From positions 207,473,262 through 207,537,261 of the forward strand of contig CM062292.1 in NCBI GenBank assembly GCA_031216915.1: DNA of 64,000 bases, in the 5' to 3' direction. Below are positions 54,652-64,000 of this stretch, in pieces. Below the pieces are notes generated by a model. It worked only from the letters and a program-made list of their open reading frames with translations, was not told the origin of the DNA and searched no databases. Both the position numbers and the translations under genes were made by a program. The DNA comes from Pictodentalium vernedei. Lineage: Eukaryota > Mollusca > Scaphopoda > Dentaliida > Dentaliidae. Within the stretch, counting starts at the first letter, position 1; every line of letters begins with the position of its first letter.

Positions 54652-55032
54652 TCAGCTTGAACAACAGTGACCCCAAAGGGTGCCACCAAGGTACTCTTCA
54701 AAGCCTGGCTTTTCTTTATCATGCAGGCCATCCAAAGACCTCCTTGATTTGACCCCCTCTTGCCAATTAAGGTTACCATCCTCCATGACTCTTTCTCTGA
54801 CAATTTTTTTACCCAGTGTTGTCCCTACTTCTAAGTCTGGGAATTCCAGTGTGCAGTTCTGTATTAACTCCCTCACTAGGACCATCCACCCTGTCTTTGA
54901 ATTCCAAGTATTCTGGAACATTACTTTACGCCATTGGCTGTCAGGGAGATTTAACAAATAGTTCAGATAACAGAGTTTCAATAAGTCTATCCTGTCCCTG
55001 ATCCTCTTCCGCCCAATCTCACCTGAAAAGTT
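54652..55032 (-). pseudogene. Possible LINE (non-LTR retrotransposon) C-terminal fragment
   Basis: A 126-codon open frame on the - strand has protein-like composition, unlike the AT-rich frames around it. Its N-terminal part reads GEIGRKRIRDRIDLLKLCYL, NLPDSQWRKVMF and GWMVLVRELIQNC. The pattern 'K/R-rich helix, NLP, basic helix, GW...' resembles the region after reverse transcriptase in some non-LTR elements, but I see no RT or endonuclease motif and no poly-A-like tail. An in-frame stop lies just upstream at 55033-55035, and the best local start is a TTG at 54981, so it is a fragment or an exon. A piece of a host gene cannot be excluded. The family assignment is a guess. Confidence 0.35.
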
Positions 55033-56599
55033 TTAGATGCATACTGGCAAAATTTCTAGTAAAATGTTAAGTTTAGTAATGAAAACGCTTTTCTACAGAC
55101 ATCAGTATACTACTGTAGCGTGTTATATAGTTGGGTACATTTTGACTCATGGTTTGGGTATGTTTTTGTGTGGGTATGTTTTGACTCGATGGGTACGTTT
55201 CAGTATTTTTGATAGGTTGTCGAAGATGAATTTTAAAATGAAGTTTGAAAATGCAAGCATCCTGAACAACATTGTGGAGAAAAAAATGAAAAATGACTGT
55301 AAAGTGTATTCTTGATTTTAAAACTGCTCCCTGATATCGATGGGAGGGTTAAAAATCACGAGAAAACTGGAATATCTTTTACCTATTTTTGCCGTCCGAT
55401 TAATTTTTTGGACCACTTTTTTATTTTATTTCTAGGAAACCAGATGGTAATAACTTTTTTTTAAATTATAAAGTTCAGTTATTGTTATTAAAGATATGCT
55501 TTATCATGTTAATTTTTTGTTATTAGCAAAGGGAAATGCAAAGAAAATGATAAATTTGAAGAATAATTTTTCCCCCCAAACTGCCAAAGTAAAGTTTTAC
55601 CAACTGTACAACACCCGTGGAACCACATTAGAACATAGTTGTCTGGATATAGTGGCAATGCCACTATGTTTGGACAGCTGAACTAATAGTAATCAAACAG
55701 TAGAGAATTACAAACCATTCGCCCCCGGTGCCCTTCCGTACTAAACTCAAAACCGAGGATCCTGTGCATTTCCCCCAGTGTTTATTCAGGTCGTCCATTC
55801 CACCAGAAGTCATTTGACATGCCACATCATACTTGAAAGTTTAAATTTTGGAGTGCGGCCAGATAAAACTAAATTATATTTTTGGGGGAGGGGGATGCTC
55901 ACCAAACTAGAGGACCCTGATGAACTGCCTCCTCCTCCCCCCATCCAACACACACACAGTGACACAAAGGGGTATTTTTTTGTTTGCAAGATTGACCATT
56001 TAATCCCAACTTAGCGTGTAATGAGCCTTCCAACAAATAATGTCTGAGTCTGTATCCCTCAGATTTGGACCTTGGCTGATTTGAACCTTCACCTGGTTCG
56101 GATCTTGGGCTGGTCAATTCAGATCTTGGCCGATTTAGGTCTTAGCCTGATTCTGACCAAGGTCTGAATCTGCCTGCATTCTCAGAGTCCTGTGATATCA
56201 ATTTAGGAGGGACTAACTTGGAACTTTATAGTTTGACCTGTACAAAAGTTAACTGAGAAACATATTTTTCTGTAAAAAATTGTTCATGTTTTCCCTTTAG
56301 GTAAATAATATGGAACTGTTTGAGGAAGATATTATTGCAGGTTGTGGTAAAGATTCGTTTGATTGGTACAATGCTTCTGCTGGACCTTGCCGAAATCAAG
56401 TAAATGTTGAATCAGCCTGCCACTCAGCGTAAACAAGTAATGAAATTCCAGACTCTGCTGAACATGGAGAAGCAACAAATGGTGATTACTGATTAGTTTG
56501 TTTGCAAGATTGATAAAGACCACACAAAGTAGATATTCTGTTTCTCAGGCCATTATTTGTAAAATTGCATGCAGGTGAGCGTTTTTTAATTTTATTTTT
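55033..56599. other. Intergenic DNA
   Basis: No gene is recognised. 'atggtttgggtatgtttttg', 'gggtatgttttgactcgatg' near 55150-55200 is a short local repeat. Positions 56060-56165 consist of degenerate ~25-bp repeats of the type 'gatcttggnnnatttnn'. Positions 55860-55970 hold a GGGGGAGGGGG stretch and a (CA)n run. Confidence 0.45.
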
Positions 56600-56895
56600 T
56601 TTTCTGTAATTATTTCTTTGCCATCAAAAGTTTGTGTTGTTGGTTTATGTTTTAGGCCTCTCCGGAATAGCATGAGTGGTGGTGTATTTCGTACCTTGAG
56701 AGCAAGAAGGCTTTGCAATGCTAAAGCATTGCAAAGCCTTCTTAAACTCAAGGGACAAATTTATGAATTTTTTCAACTTGGGTAAAATATCAGAGATAAA
56801 CCATTTAATTTTTATTTTTTTTACATTGGTTATAAAAAGAGAGCATGCGGCAGCCAAAAGAACCATGCAGGAGGGCCTGAGAAACAGATTTTTAA
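56600..56895 (+). repeat. Dispersed repeat (second locus) with a perfect palindrome
   Basis: The order and orientation match 27575-27680 plus 28235-28410, but without the ~550-bp insert seen there. Positions 56704-56743 are a perfect 40-base palindrome, AAGAAGGCTTTGCAATGCT and its complement around AA. Just upstream, 'caggtgagcg' (56575) resembles the 3' end of the Helitron-like elements without their hairpin. Confidence 0.7.
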
Positions 56896-57729
56896 TTTTT
56901 AGCTCACCTGACTGAAAGTCAGGGTGAGCTTTTCTGATCACTTTTCGTCCGTCGTCCGTCGTCCGGCGTGAAGGTGGTGTTTGGGTCTTTTTCTTCCAAA
57001 CCACTGGCCGCATGTTAATGAAATTTCATGTGAGTAGGGGTTATATAGCGGCATTTTGATTTTTGGGCAAATTAGGTTTCGGCTCATATTGAGCAGAGGG
57101 GTGGGGCAAAAATGCTCCAATTCTTAAAAAATCTTCTTCTCAAGAACCAGCAATAGCAGAGACTTGATATTTGGTATGCAGCTTCCTTTTGAGGTGTAGA
57201 CTCAAGTTTGTTCAAGAGAAGTTTGTAGGTCTATACTTGGCGATGTTATGGGAGGAGCAAAAATTTTGGCCCCACCCCAAATTTCTATTTTTTAAACCGA
57301 GAGGCCAATTTGAACCAAATTTTATGTGAGGGCTTATTGGGTCATAAGTACCTAATTTATGCAGAATTTTTTTTTCCTGTAGCCCCGTGGGAACCACAGG
57401 AGCTAAAAATAGAAAAAAATTAAAACGCCTATATCTCAAAAACTGCACGGCAGTGAGAATTTTTATTTGGTGTGAAGCTTTCTTGGGACCAACAGAAAGG
57501 ATTGGTAAAAAAAAATTGCTATCGGTTTTATCATAGGGTACTTTTTCGGGACTCTGAAAAAGTGCTGAGTCAGTATTTTTTAACACAGTAGGCAATGGGA
57601 AAAAAATAAAGAATTGTTTTCTTCCAAACCACTGCTCTAAAAGCTTTCATATTTTACATATAACATCTTTGGAACATTGATTCACATATTTGTAGAAATC
57701 AAATTCCTCGGTCCATATTTGGGTTCCCT

Positions 57730-58240
57730 ATGGGAACCCAAATGTTCAAATTAGTGCAATATGAGGGATATATTTTAAAAATCTTCTTCTTCGGATCCAC
57801 AAATCAGAATCTTTTGATATTTGCTATGCATCATCCTTAGGGGGGTGAGATTGATGTTTGTTCAAGCCAAGTCCCTGAGTTCATATTTGGACTCCCTTTG
57901 GGAACCCAAATTGTAACTTAGTGCAATACAAGGTATATTCTTTTAAAATCTTCTTCTTCGCATCCACCGGTCAGAATCTTTTGATATTTGGTATACAGTA
58001 TGCTTAGGGAGGTGAGATTCAAGTTTGTTCAAGTCAAGTCCTTCGGCTCATATTTGGTCTCCCTGTGGGAGCCCAAATTATAACTTAGTTCAATATGAGG
58101 AATATTCTTTAAAAAAAAATTTTTTTTCAGATCCACCAGTCAAAATGTTTTGATATTTGATGTACAGCATTCTTAGGGGCTGAGAGTGAAGTTTGGTAAA
58201 GCCAAGTACCTGGGTTCATATTTGGGCTCACTGTGGGAGC
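57730..58240 (+). repeat. ~168-bp tandem units in element B
   Basis: 'cagaatcttttgatatttg' occurs at about 57804, 57972 and, diverged, 58140. It is followed in each unit by 'cttaggg', 'gttcaag', 'aagtcc' and 'tatttgg...ccctntggga + gcccaaat'. The same unit occurs once in element A (22745-22910) and again at 58630-58745. In each unit 'ctccctntgggagccca' is itself a small hairpin. Confidence 0.8.
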
Positions 58241-58784
58241 CCAAATTATACCAAAATTTTTATTTTCCAAACCAAAAAGTCGATTTGAACCAAATTTGAT
58301 ATGAGGGCTTATTGGGTCATAAGTACCTAATTTATGCCGAAAATTGTTTTCCTGTCCCCCACGGGAACTGCAGGAGCTAAAAAAATTTTTTCTTTTTAAA
58401 TGCCCATATCTCCAGAACTACATGGCACTGAGAATTTTTATATGGTGTGAAGCTTCCTTAGGACCGGAAGAAAAAAATGGTAAAAATTTTATCATAAGGT
58501 TCTTTTCTAGGACTAAAAGTGCCGAGTCATCATTTTTTAACAGTGTAGCTAATGGGAATAACGTTGAAGAATCTTCTTCTCCCAAAACACTGCTTCAGAA
58601 GCTTTTATTTTTGGGCTCCCTATGGGAGCCCATGTATAACTTAGTTCAGTATGAGAAATATTCTTAAAAAATCTTTTTTTTCTGTTACTCCTGTCAGAAT
58701 CTTTTGATATTTGATTTTTGATTTTCTTAGAAGTGGCAAATTGAAGTTTGTTCAAGTTCTGCTTTATTGATAAAATTGGGCCCA

Positions 58785-58935
58785 GTAGTAACCAATTCCT
58801 GCATTGAAAGCCCTGTAAAGTGGGCAGTGATAGGCATAAACGATTGACCAAACTTGATATTATAATTACGCCTCTGTAAGATGTAGCCTTAGATGCTGAA
58901 AGTGACCTTAAATTCCAATAAATAAATAGATAAAT
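58785..58935 (+). mobile_element. SINE 3' fragment
   Basis: 'gatgctgaaagtgacctt' and 'aaattccaataaataaataga' match the 3' end and tail of the SINE at 61755-62132. The head is missing. Confidence 0.5.
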
Positions 58936-59128
58936 TATTGAGTACCCAATATGGGTATCTAACATATGAACACTTTGGGTTACTAAGTAGGGTAAACAAT
59001 TTTATGTTGAAAAACTGATAACAAGGCAGAATCCCTTGTTTAAATTATACATGACTACTTTGCGGTAATGACAATCTAAAAGTACAGTATCTTGAAAAGA
59101 CTTTGTGTTGTTTTTTATTAGTTCAATT

Positions 59129-59995
59129 TTTAGCTTTTCTTGACAAAGTCAAGCTATGCTATTGTCATGGGGCATGCGGAAGTCTGTGAGTCTGTCTGTC
59201 CACAATTTGTTCGGCACAGGCTATAGGCCATAGTTCTTATCTATCATCACCAAATTTGAGATGCATGTTCGCGTTGGTGTCTAGATGAGATCGTCATATT
59301 TTGGTTATGACTGGCTGCTTACATTGGCTGCTGCAGCAGCCATCGTGAATTTTGTATGGCGCAGCCTACAGGCCGTAGTTCTCATCTGATCATCACGAAA
59401 TTTCATCTGCATATTCGGGTTGATGTCCAGATGAGAACGTCCTATTTTGGTCTCAGTTGGCTGCACACAGTGGCTGCTGCAGCAGCCGCAGTGTGGGTTG
59501 ATTTTAAAAATTGTTATCTTACGCAAATTTCTTGAAATTTGGCAGGTTGTCTTAGATTGATGAGTAGATGAGACCTTCCTATTTTGATCGTGGCTGCCCC
59601 CAGGGTGGGTGAATTGAGGGGTGAAGTTGTTTTATCTTATTTTTGTTATACCACATTTGGATGAAAAAGACAATAATACGCTGAAAGAAATTGTCTTTGT
59701 GTGGTGAATGTAATATGATATTTCAGGCATGTAGGACACTGTTATGACTGCGAGTGTTTAGATCAGCAAGTACATTTTAAATGTGTATATATTTTGCCCA
59801 CTTGATGAAATTTGATATGCAAGTTGTTTTTTTTTTTGTTTCAACCATGACTACTTTTCCTAAAGTTTGACTTCAAATCCGCCAATGGTAGCATGGCTGC
59901 TTCAGCCATGATTTTTTTTCTCCCAATTTCAACGAAATTTCATATGCAGGTTTAGTTTTATCAGTACTTGCTATTTTGGTGATATGACTCGGCCA
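59129..59995 (+). mobile_element. Third repeat type nested in element B
   Basis: The 5' end TTTAGCTTTTCTTGACAAAG + TCAAGCTATGCTATTG starts with a hairpin (AGCTT...TTGACA/TGTCAA-type) and leads into 'gtctgtgagtctgtctgtcc'. Two diverged units follow ('tataggccatagttcttatc' at 59221 and 'tacaggccgtagttctcatc' at 59367), each with 'ggctgctgcagcagcc'. The 3' end is not resolved. Confidence 0.5.
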
Positions 59996-60041
59996 GTATC
60001 AGGTGAGCGCCCTCAGGCCCCGTGGGGCCTCTTGTAAATTA

Positions 60042-60178
60042 TTGTGATGAGTTGACGGTAACATGGTCAGAGGTTTGCGTTTCGGAGCTTATGTTCAACT
60101 GAGACGCAAAGCGTTTAAGTTGAACCTACGCTCCGAGCCGCAAACCTCAGACCATGTTACCGTCAACCCATCACAGTA
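60042..60178. mobile_element. Foldback element 1 (~60-bp arms)
   Basis: 'gtgatgagttgacggtaaca' through 'atgttcaact' pairs with 'agttgaacctacgctccgag' through 'gttaccgtcaacccatcac' around a ~20-base loop, with few mismatches. It begins eight bases after the 3' end of element B. Confidence 0.85.
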
Positions 60179-60240
60179 ACGTATATGTTCCAACAAAAAA
60201 CACTACCCATAGCCTAAAACCTACATCGTGAAACACAAGT

Positions 60241-60330
60241 GGCTTATTTACTAAACTTGTGATCGTTAAAAGTTGTCTTGTTCAAGGCAACTTTTAACAA
60301 TCAGTCAATCACAGGTTTAGTAAATAAACC
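60241..60330. mobile_element. Foldback element 2 (~37-bp arms)
   Basis: 'ggcttatttactaaacttgt' plus 'ttaaaagttg' pairs with 'caacttttaac' plus 'acaggtttagtaaataaacc' around 'tcttgttcaagg', which itself can pair (CTTG/CAAG). A 7-base bulge is present in one arm. Confidence 0.85.
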
Positions 60331-61264
60331 TCTCAGGTATCCACGACGGCACTGCATGAATAATCAATAAACCAGATAAACCCATTCCATCTTAGTTCAA
60401 ATCCTAAATCGGTTTGTATTTTAAACAACACTTCATCCAGAACACTGTCTGCTGCACACGTGAAACATCCAGAAAAATGAAGCGGCTGCTAGTCACTCCG
60501 TTGATGAAGCAGTTACGAAAGGGAGACGTCATTTCAAGTTGTGATGTCAGACGGTAACATTTGCCACTTGAGCTGTAAACATAGAATATACTATGCAAGA
60601 TCTCGGCCAATCAGAGGAGGAGGATTTTAGTCTTATTGGAACATAGCTCAATTATGATTCTAATTGGAATGTGCTCAATTAGCTCATTCCAATCATGTGT
60701 AATAAGTAAGCTTTGTTTTTGAGGCAAAAAATTAATGTTTTTAGTTCATCTTTTATTTTTGCTAGGTGAACAGCTAAAAAAAAACACCGAACTTTTTTCA
60801 TAGGAACCCATTTTATGCTTTCCCTTACCAATCAGCAAAATCCTCTTGGTAGTAGACAAATTTTGCATCAATGATATAACCGGATCGGAAATCCTACACT
60901 GAATATGAAAAACAGGTGACACTAACATTTTCGATATTTCAAATAACAAAACAGTTATTTCAGCCTCAAAACATATAGCTCATATATGACTCCTCATAAG
61001 ATATCAATAACCCTCTGCACTCTTGATGTCAGAATATTAAAATTTCAGCCTGCAAATTTTTCTCATAATGTAACTACGAATTTATCCAATTTAACCAAGA
61101 CTTTACTAGACACCACTGCCAAGTTGTTTGAGAGAGCAAAAAATAAGCAGAATTGTCTTGGCCATTGAGGACAATGAGAATCTATGACAAGAATCAAATG
61201 AACATTTTACAAGAATCAAAGTTGATTGTTTTCCTTGTGAGAATCGATTCTGATTCTGCTTGAA
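60331..61264. other. Intergenic DNA with a partial CCCTTT-family MITE
   Basis: Positions 60652-60708 hold a diverged centre of the TTAA/CCCTTT MITE family ('ctaattggaatgtgctcaat' and 'gctcattccaatcatg'). A block at about 61009-61055 ('taaccctctgca' to 'tttcagcctgc') is the inverse of 29130-29177. No gene is seen. Confidence 0.5.
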
Positions 61265-61506
61265 TTTTAACCGTTTACCCAACGAATCGGCCACATCCGT
61301 CTACGTAATATGCAAATTCAGCAGCTGAAAAAATATTATTTTTTAAACAATTTCAACAAAATCATATCATGTGACCCCTCTTTGGAACGAGCTCGTTCCA
61401 ATGAGTGGTCACATGATAAGGTTTGGTTGAAATTGTTTGGAAAATTTTTTTAAAAAGTCTCTTAAAATAATACATTTTGATATCATCTGGGTTGGGTAAA
61501 GGGTTA
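61265..61506. mobile_element. piggyBac-like MITE with central palindrome (copy at 61.3 kb)
   Basis: The ends are TTAA-CCGTTTACCCAAC and GTTGGGTAAAGGG-TTAT, so terminal repeats are clear and one TTAA has a substitution. The centre (61369-61413) is TCATGTGACCCCTCTTTGGA + ACGAGCTCGTTCC to its near complement. It shows the same plan as 28812-29061. Confidence 0.72.
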
Positions 61507-61754
61507 TGCTCTGATGAATGTAGATTGTCAAAGAGTAGGAAAAATGTACAAAAATCTCCAGGCTTTTAAGGGTTTACTCTTTGATACTTTTGTACATCTT
61601 ATGACATACGAAATCAAAAAGCGCATTGATAGTTTGTGGTCATTTGTTTTATCATTTTTCGATTTTTTAAAGTTTAAACCTCAATTCCTATTTTCTTCCA
61701 AATAGTGCTCAGTGACAACAGTTGAGCAAAATGTTATCGCAGCTTAAAATACGA

Positions 61755-62132
61755 ATATAATCCTGCTGTCAAGACTTCTTAATCACTAATGTGAAAAACT
61801 TCTGTGCTAGAAGACCCAAGTTCGATCCCTGTCCAGGACGACCCGCATTGTGTGCTTGGGAAAGGCACTTTATCCTGGTTGCCTACATGGGAGCAAAATG
61901 ACATGTACACAGGCGTACTGCACGTTGATGGTGCACATGTCTTCAACTGCTGTAACCCTGCTTGAACGGAGCTTGAACAGAGAATGTTGAGGAGCTGACA
62001 GTTGCTCGTCAATGCTCAGTGGTTCTCTCTGGGTACTCTGGGTTCCTCCACCTGCAAAGCTGCAATGGTCACGATTAGCCATTGTGCATAAGAATGTGAC
62101 CTTAAATACCAATAACTAAATAAATAAAGACT
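61755..62132 (+). mobile_element. tRNA-derived SINE
   Basis: The head has a B-box-like CCCAAGTTCGATCCCTGTCC. The linker 'tgtgcttgggaaaggcactt' is followed by the body shared with 21065-21455 ('gtactgcacgttgatggtgc', 'cacatgtcttcaactgctgt', 'tggttctctctgggtactct'). The tail is 'aataactaaataaataaag'. The A box is not well preserved. Confidence 0.7.
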
Positions 62133-62180
62133 AATGTGAAAAATGTCTTGTTATTTGTACTTTCCGACGTTTGACGTCAC

Positions 62181-62335
62181 CTTTTAAAAAACGTTAAGGA
62201 AACTGAATTCCCAGTGATGTTTGAACGTCAGGTTAAGTCTCAAAGGGTTAAAGACACTTTGACCTTTAAGAAACGTTGAGGAAACTGAATTCCCAGTGAT
62301 GTTTGAACGTCTCAAAGGGTTAAAGACACTTTGAT
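62181..62335. repeat. ~82-bp tandem duplication
   Basis: Unit 1 (62181-62262) and unit 2 (62263-62335) share 'ggaaactgaattcccagtga', 'tgtttgaacgtc' and 'tctcaaagggttaaagacac'. Unit 2 lacks about 9 bases. Confidence 0.85.
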
Positions 62336-62971
62336 TGCAGTCACAGATGCACTCTTGTTTTGAGTCAGCAAAAGGAGGACAACAATAAATGTTTTATCAG
62401 TTCTCTGCATTGACATATTTTATTTACTGAAGGTAGTTTATCTAGCAAATCAAACAATTTACCAGTTATTTTAGAAAACATGTCTGTCCTGTCACCTGCA
62501 AATTATGTAATTTAAAGAGTTTAAAAATGTATGGAATAAATTACTCATTGAAAGAGATAAAATCTAATTTGGTGACTTTTTAGAATGACCATAAAGTCTG
62601 TGTTTTTTTAATGATAAATATTTTTTTTTTCCAAGTGGAGGTCGAGAACCTTGATACGGATTTAGAAGCCATGGTTTCCTTATAACAACAAAACTAATCT
62701 GACAAATAGAACACTCAGTAGTCACGTTCTCTCCAACACAATATTTGTTTGAAGCTAAACTTCTGTTATGCAAGGATGTGGAAAATCTATTTGCACACAC
62801 TAAATAAATGTTAGCAGAATATGATGGTCTGTTCCTGGCATTATTTAGTTACAAACAGGTTTCTGTCCAGCATAAATAACCTTATCAACAAATGTTTTCT
62901 GATTGTCTTGTACATTGTCAGTATGCTAGTTTTATAACCCTTTACCCAATGTACATGATATCAAAATGTCT
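62336..62971. other. Intergenic DNA
   Basis: No gene is seen. A lone AACCCTTTACCCAATG end of the TTAA/CCCTTT family lies at about 62936. Confidence 0.4.
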
Positions 62972-63557
62972 TATTATGCCCCCAAGAACCTCAGGAGCAT
63001 TATGTTTTCACCATATCCTTCCGACAAGACAATGCTTCCTTCCAATTTTGGTCCAGCTAGAAAATTCAGTATGGCTGCCATGGCAGCCATATTAAATTTG
63101 GTTTCCGTCCAATAACTAATGAATGCTGACTGGAGTCATTTTTATTTTTTGATTATGCATTATTGTTGTTGTCTAGAGGAAGCTTCATTTTGATTTTGAA
63201 CCAGTCAGCTGAACCAAGATGGCTGCCAATGGCCAATTCATTATGGCTTCTATGGTGGCCATCTTGAATTTGGTTTCCGTCCAATAACTGATGAATACTG
63301 ACTCGAATCAATTTAAATTTTTGGTTATGCATTATTGGCGTCTAGAGGAAGCTTCCTTTCAATTTTGGTCCAGCTAGCCAATTATGTATGGGCGCCATAT
63401 TGAATTTTGTTTCTGTCCAATAACTGTTGAATGCTGACTCGAATCAATTTTATTTTTTTAGTGATGCATTGTTGTAATCTGGAGGAAGCTTCCTTTTGCT
63501 TTTAGTTATGCCTTCAAAAGACTTACCTACCCTTTTATGACACCGTCGGGGGCATAT
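62972..63557 (+). mobile_element. Repeat element with TATGCCCCC/GGGGGCATA ends and tandem cores
   Basis: The left end 'ttatgcccccaagaac' and right end 'gtcgggggcatatgcc' are inverted over about 9 bases. Inside are three to four units of ~150-170 bp with 'gaggaagcttcctt', 'aattttggtccagctag', 'atggctgcca' and 'ttccgtccaataactgatga' (near 63025, 63177, 63346 and 63482). The layout of unique ends and a tandem core resembles the Helitron-like elements here. Confidence 0.65.
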
Positions 63558-63591
63558 GCCACACTTCGCGGTGCTCTTCTTTTAAATATTA

Positions 63592-64000
63592 TTATACCCC
63601 CCACAATGAGTTGTGTGGGGGTATACTGCAATCACCTTGTCCGTCCATCTGTCCATCCATCCATAGACATAATTTAGTCCAGAGATTTTCTCAGACATTC
63701 ATGGACCAATCTACTCGAAACATGGTATGAATGTTCACTACCATGGGAACCTGCACACCTGCACTTATAGTTCTGGTCAGATTATTTTTTTTCAGAATTA
63801 TGCCCCTTTTGAACTATTTTGAAATAGCAGGCCTAGAATTTTGTCCAGAGATTTTCTCAGATGTTTATGGGTCGATTCCTTTGAAACTTGGTATGGACAT
63901 TTACTACCTTGGGAACCTGTGCTCCTGCAATTATAGTTTTGATCAGACATTTTTTGCCAGAGTTATGCCCTTCTCATCTTAGAATGTGCAGATATTGTCC
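63592..64000 (+). mobile_element. Repeat element starting TATACCCCCCACA (runs off the window)
   Basis: It begins with a hairpin (63592-63625, 'tatacccccc'-'cacaa' / 'ttgtgtgggggtata') and then 'ccttgtccgtccatctgtcc' repeats. Two units follow, 'aacctgcacacctgcactta' at 63749 and 'aacctgtgctcctgcaatta' at 63914, with 'agagttatgccc'-like endings. The same unit occurs at 17840-18010 and 20690-20890. The right end lies outside the window. Confidence 0.65.

Larger units (their letters stand above)
56897..60034 (+). mobile_element. Helitron-like ('pearl'-style) element B
   Basis: The 5' end AGCTCACCTGACTGAAAGTC + AGG forms a hairpin with the following GTGAGCT. It then runs into repeated CGTCCGTCGTCCG. 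The 3' end is TCAGGTGAGCGCCC, the hairpin AGGCCCCGTGGGGCCT and CTCTTG. Inside, 57100-57480 is collinear with 22110-22500 of element A and partly repeated at 58250-58480. Three ~168-bp tandem units lie at about 57730-58240 and a fourth at 58630-58745. Two further blocks follow (a SINE tail and a different nested repeat). No Rep/helicase gene is present. The class is inferred from the ends and tandem cores. Confidence 0.7.

Noticed and set aside
58549..58965. 138-codon frame on the - strand
   Set aside because: It crosses the border between a Helitron-like tandem unit and a SINE tail, so it cannot be one gene.
59305..59526. - strand frame with Ala and Cys runs
   Set aside because: It is the translation of the 'ggctgctgcagcagcc' repeat in a nested element, with no coding support.

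Overview
This window looks like repeat-dominated intergenic DNA from a eukaryotic nuclear genome, most probably a marine invertebrate and plausibly a mollusc. The indications are DIRS-type tyrosine-recombinase retrotransposons, Helitron-like elements carrying internal tandem arrays and a 3' hairpin of the 'pearl' kind described in bivalves, tRNA- and 5S-derived SINEs, and very many small palindromic MITEs in an AT-rich background. I found no convincing host protein-coding gene, tRNA gene or rRNA gene. The species is inferred from repeat style only.

Layout. Positions 1-9570 are a tandem array of about seven units of ~1,445 bp, each containing two related ~250-bp modules. Positions 9571-11187 hold single, more diverged modules and decayed unit fragments. 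A complete-length DIRS element (DIRS-A, 11188-17347) follows: terminal inverted repeats, gag interrupted by an 843-bp hAT-type MITE, a reverse transcriptase/RNase H frame with two stops, an open tyrosine recombinase, and an internal complementary region (ICR). Positions 17.3-21.9 kb hold a ~710-bp repeat present twice and a 5S-headed SINE. Positions 21.9-27.6 kb are one Helitron-like element containing a T-rich ~117-bp tandem array, itself split by a second nested element. Positions 27.6-39.4 kb are a dense MITE/SINE field.

A short DIRS element (DIRS-C, 39469-43197) keeps its terminal repeats, ICR and a decayed gag, but has a ~155-bp tandem array where RT, RNase H and recombinase should be. 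A third element (DIRS-B, 45864-53065) keeps terminal repeats and ICR, has broken gag and RT/RNase H, and a long open tyrosine recombinase. All three DIRS elements lie on the + strand. Positions 53-64 kb carry further dispersed repeats, a possible LINE fragment on the - strand, a second Helitron-like element (56897-60034), foldback elements, SINEs and the start of another repeat family.

How the parts work together: in the DIRS model, Gag, RT/RNase H and tyrosine recombinase copy and reinsert an element through a circular intermediate templated by the ICR. DIRS-A and DIRS-B could at most supply recombinase. DIRS-C would depend entirely on proteins from elsewhere. The most interesting results are the three independent ITR/ICR architectures, the frame-preserving arithmetic of the hAT insertion in DIRS-A gag, the identically spaced Cys/His module in the Gag of DIRS-B and DIRS-C, and the protein-free DIRS-C.
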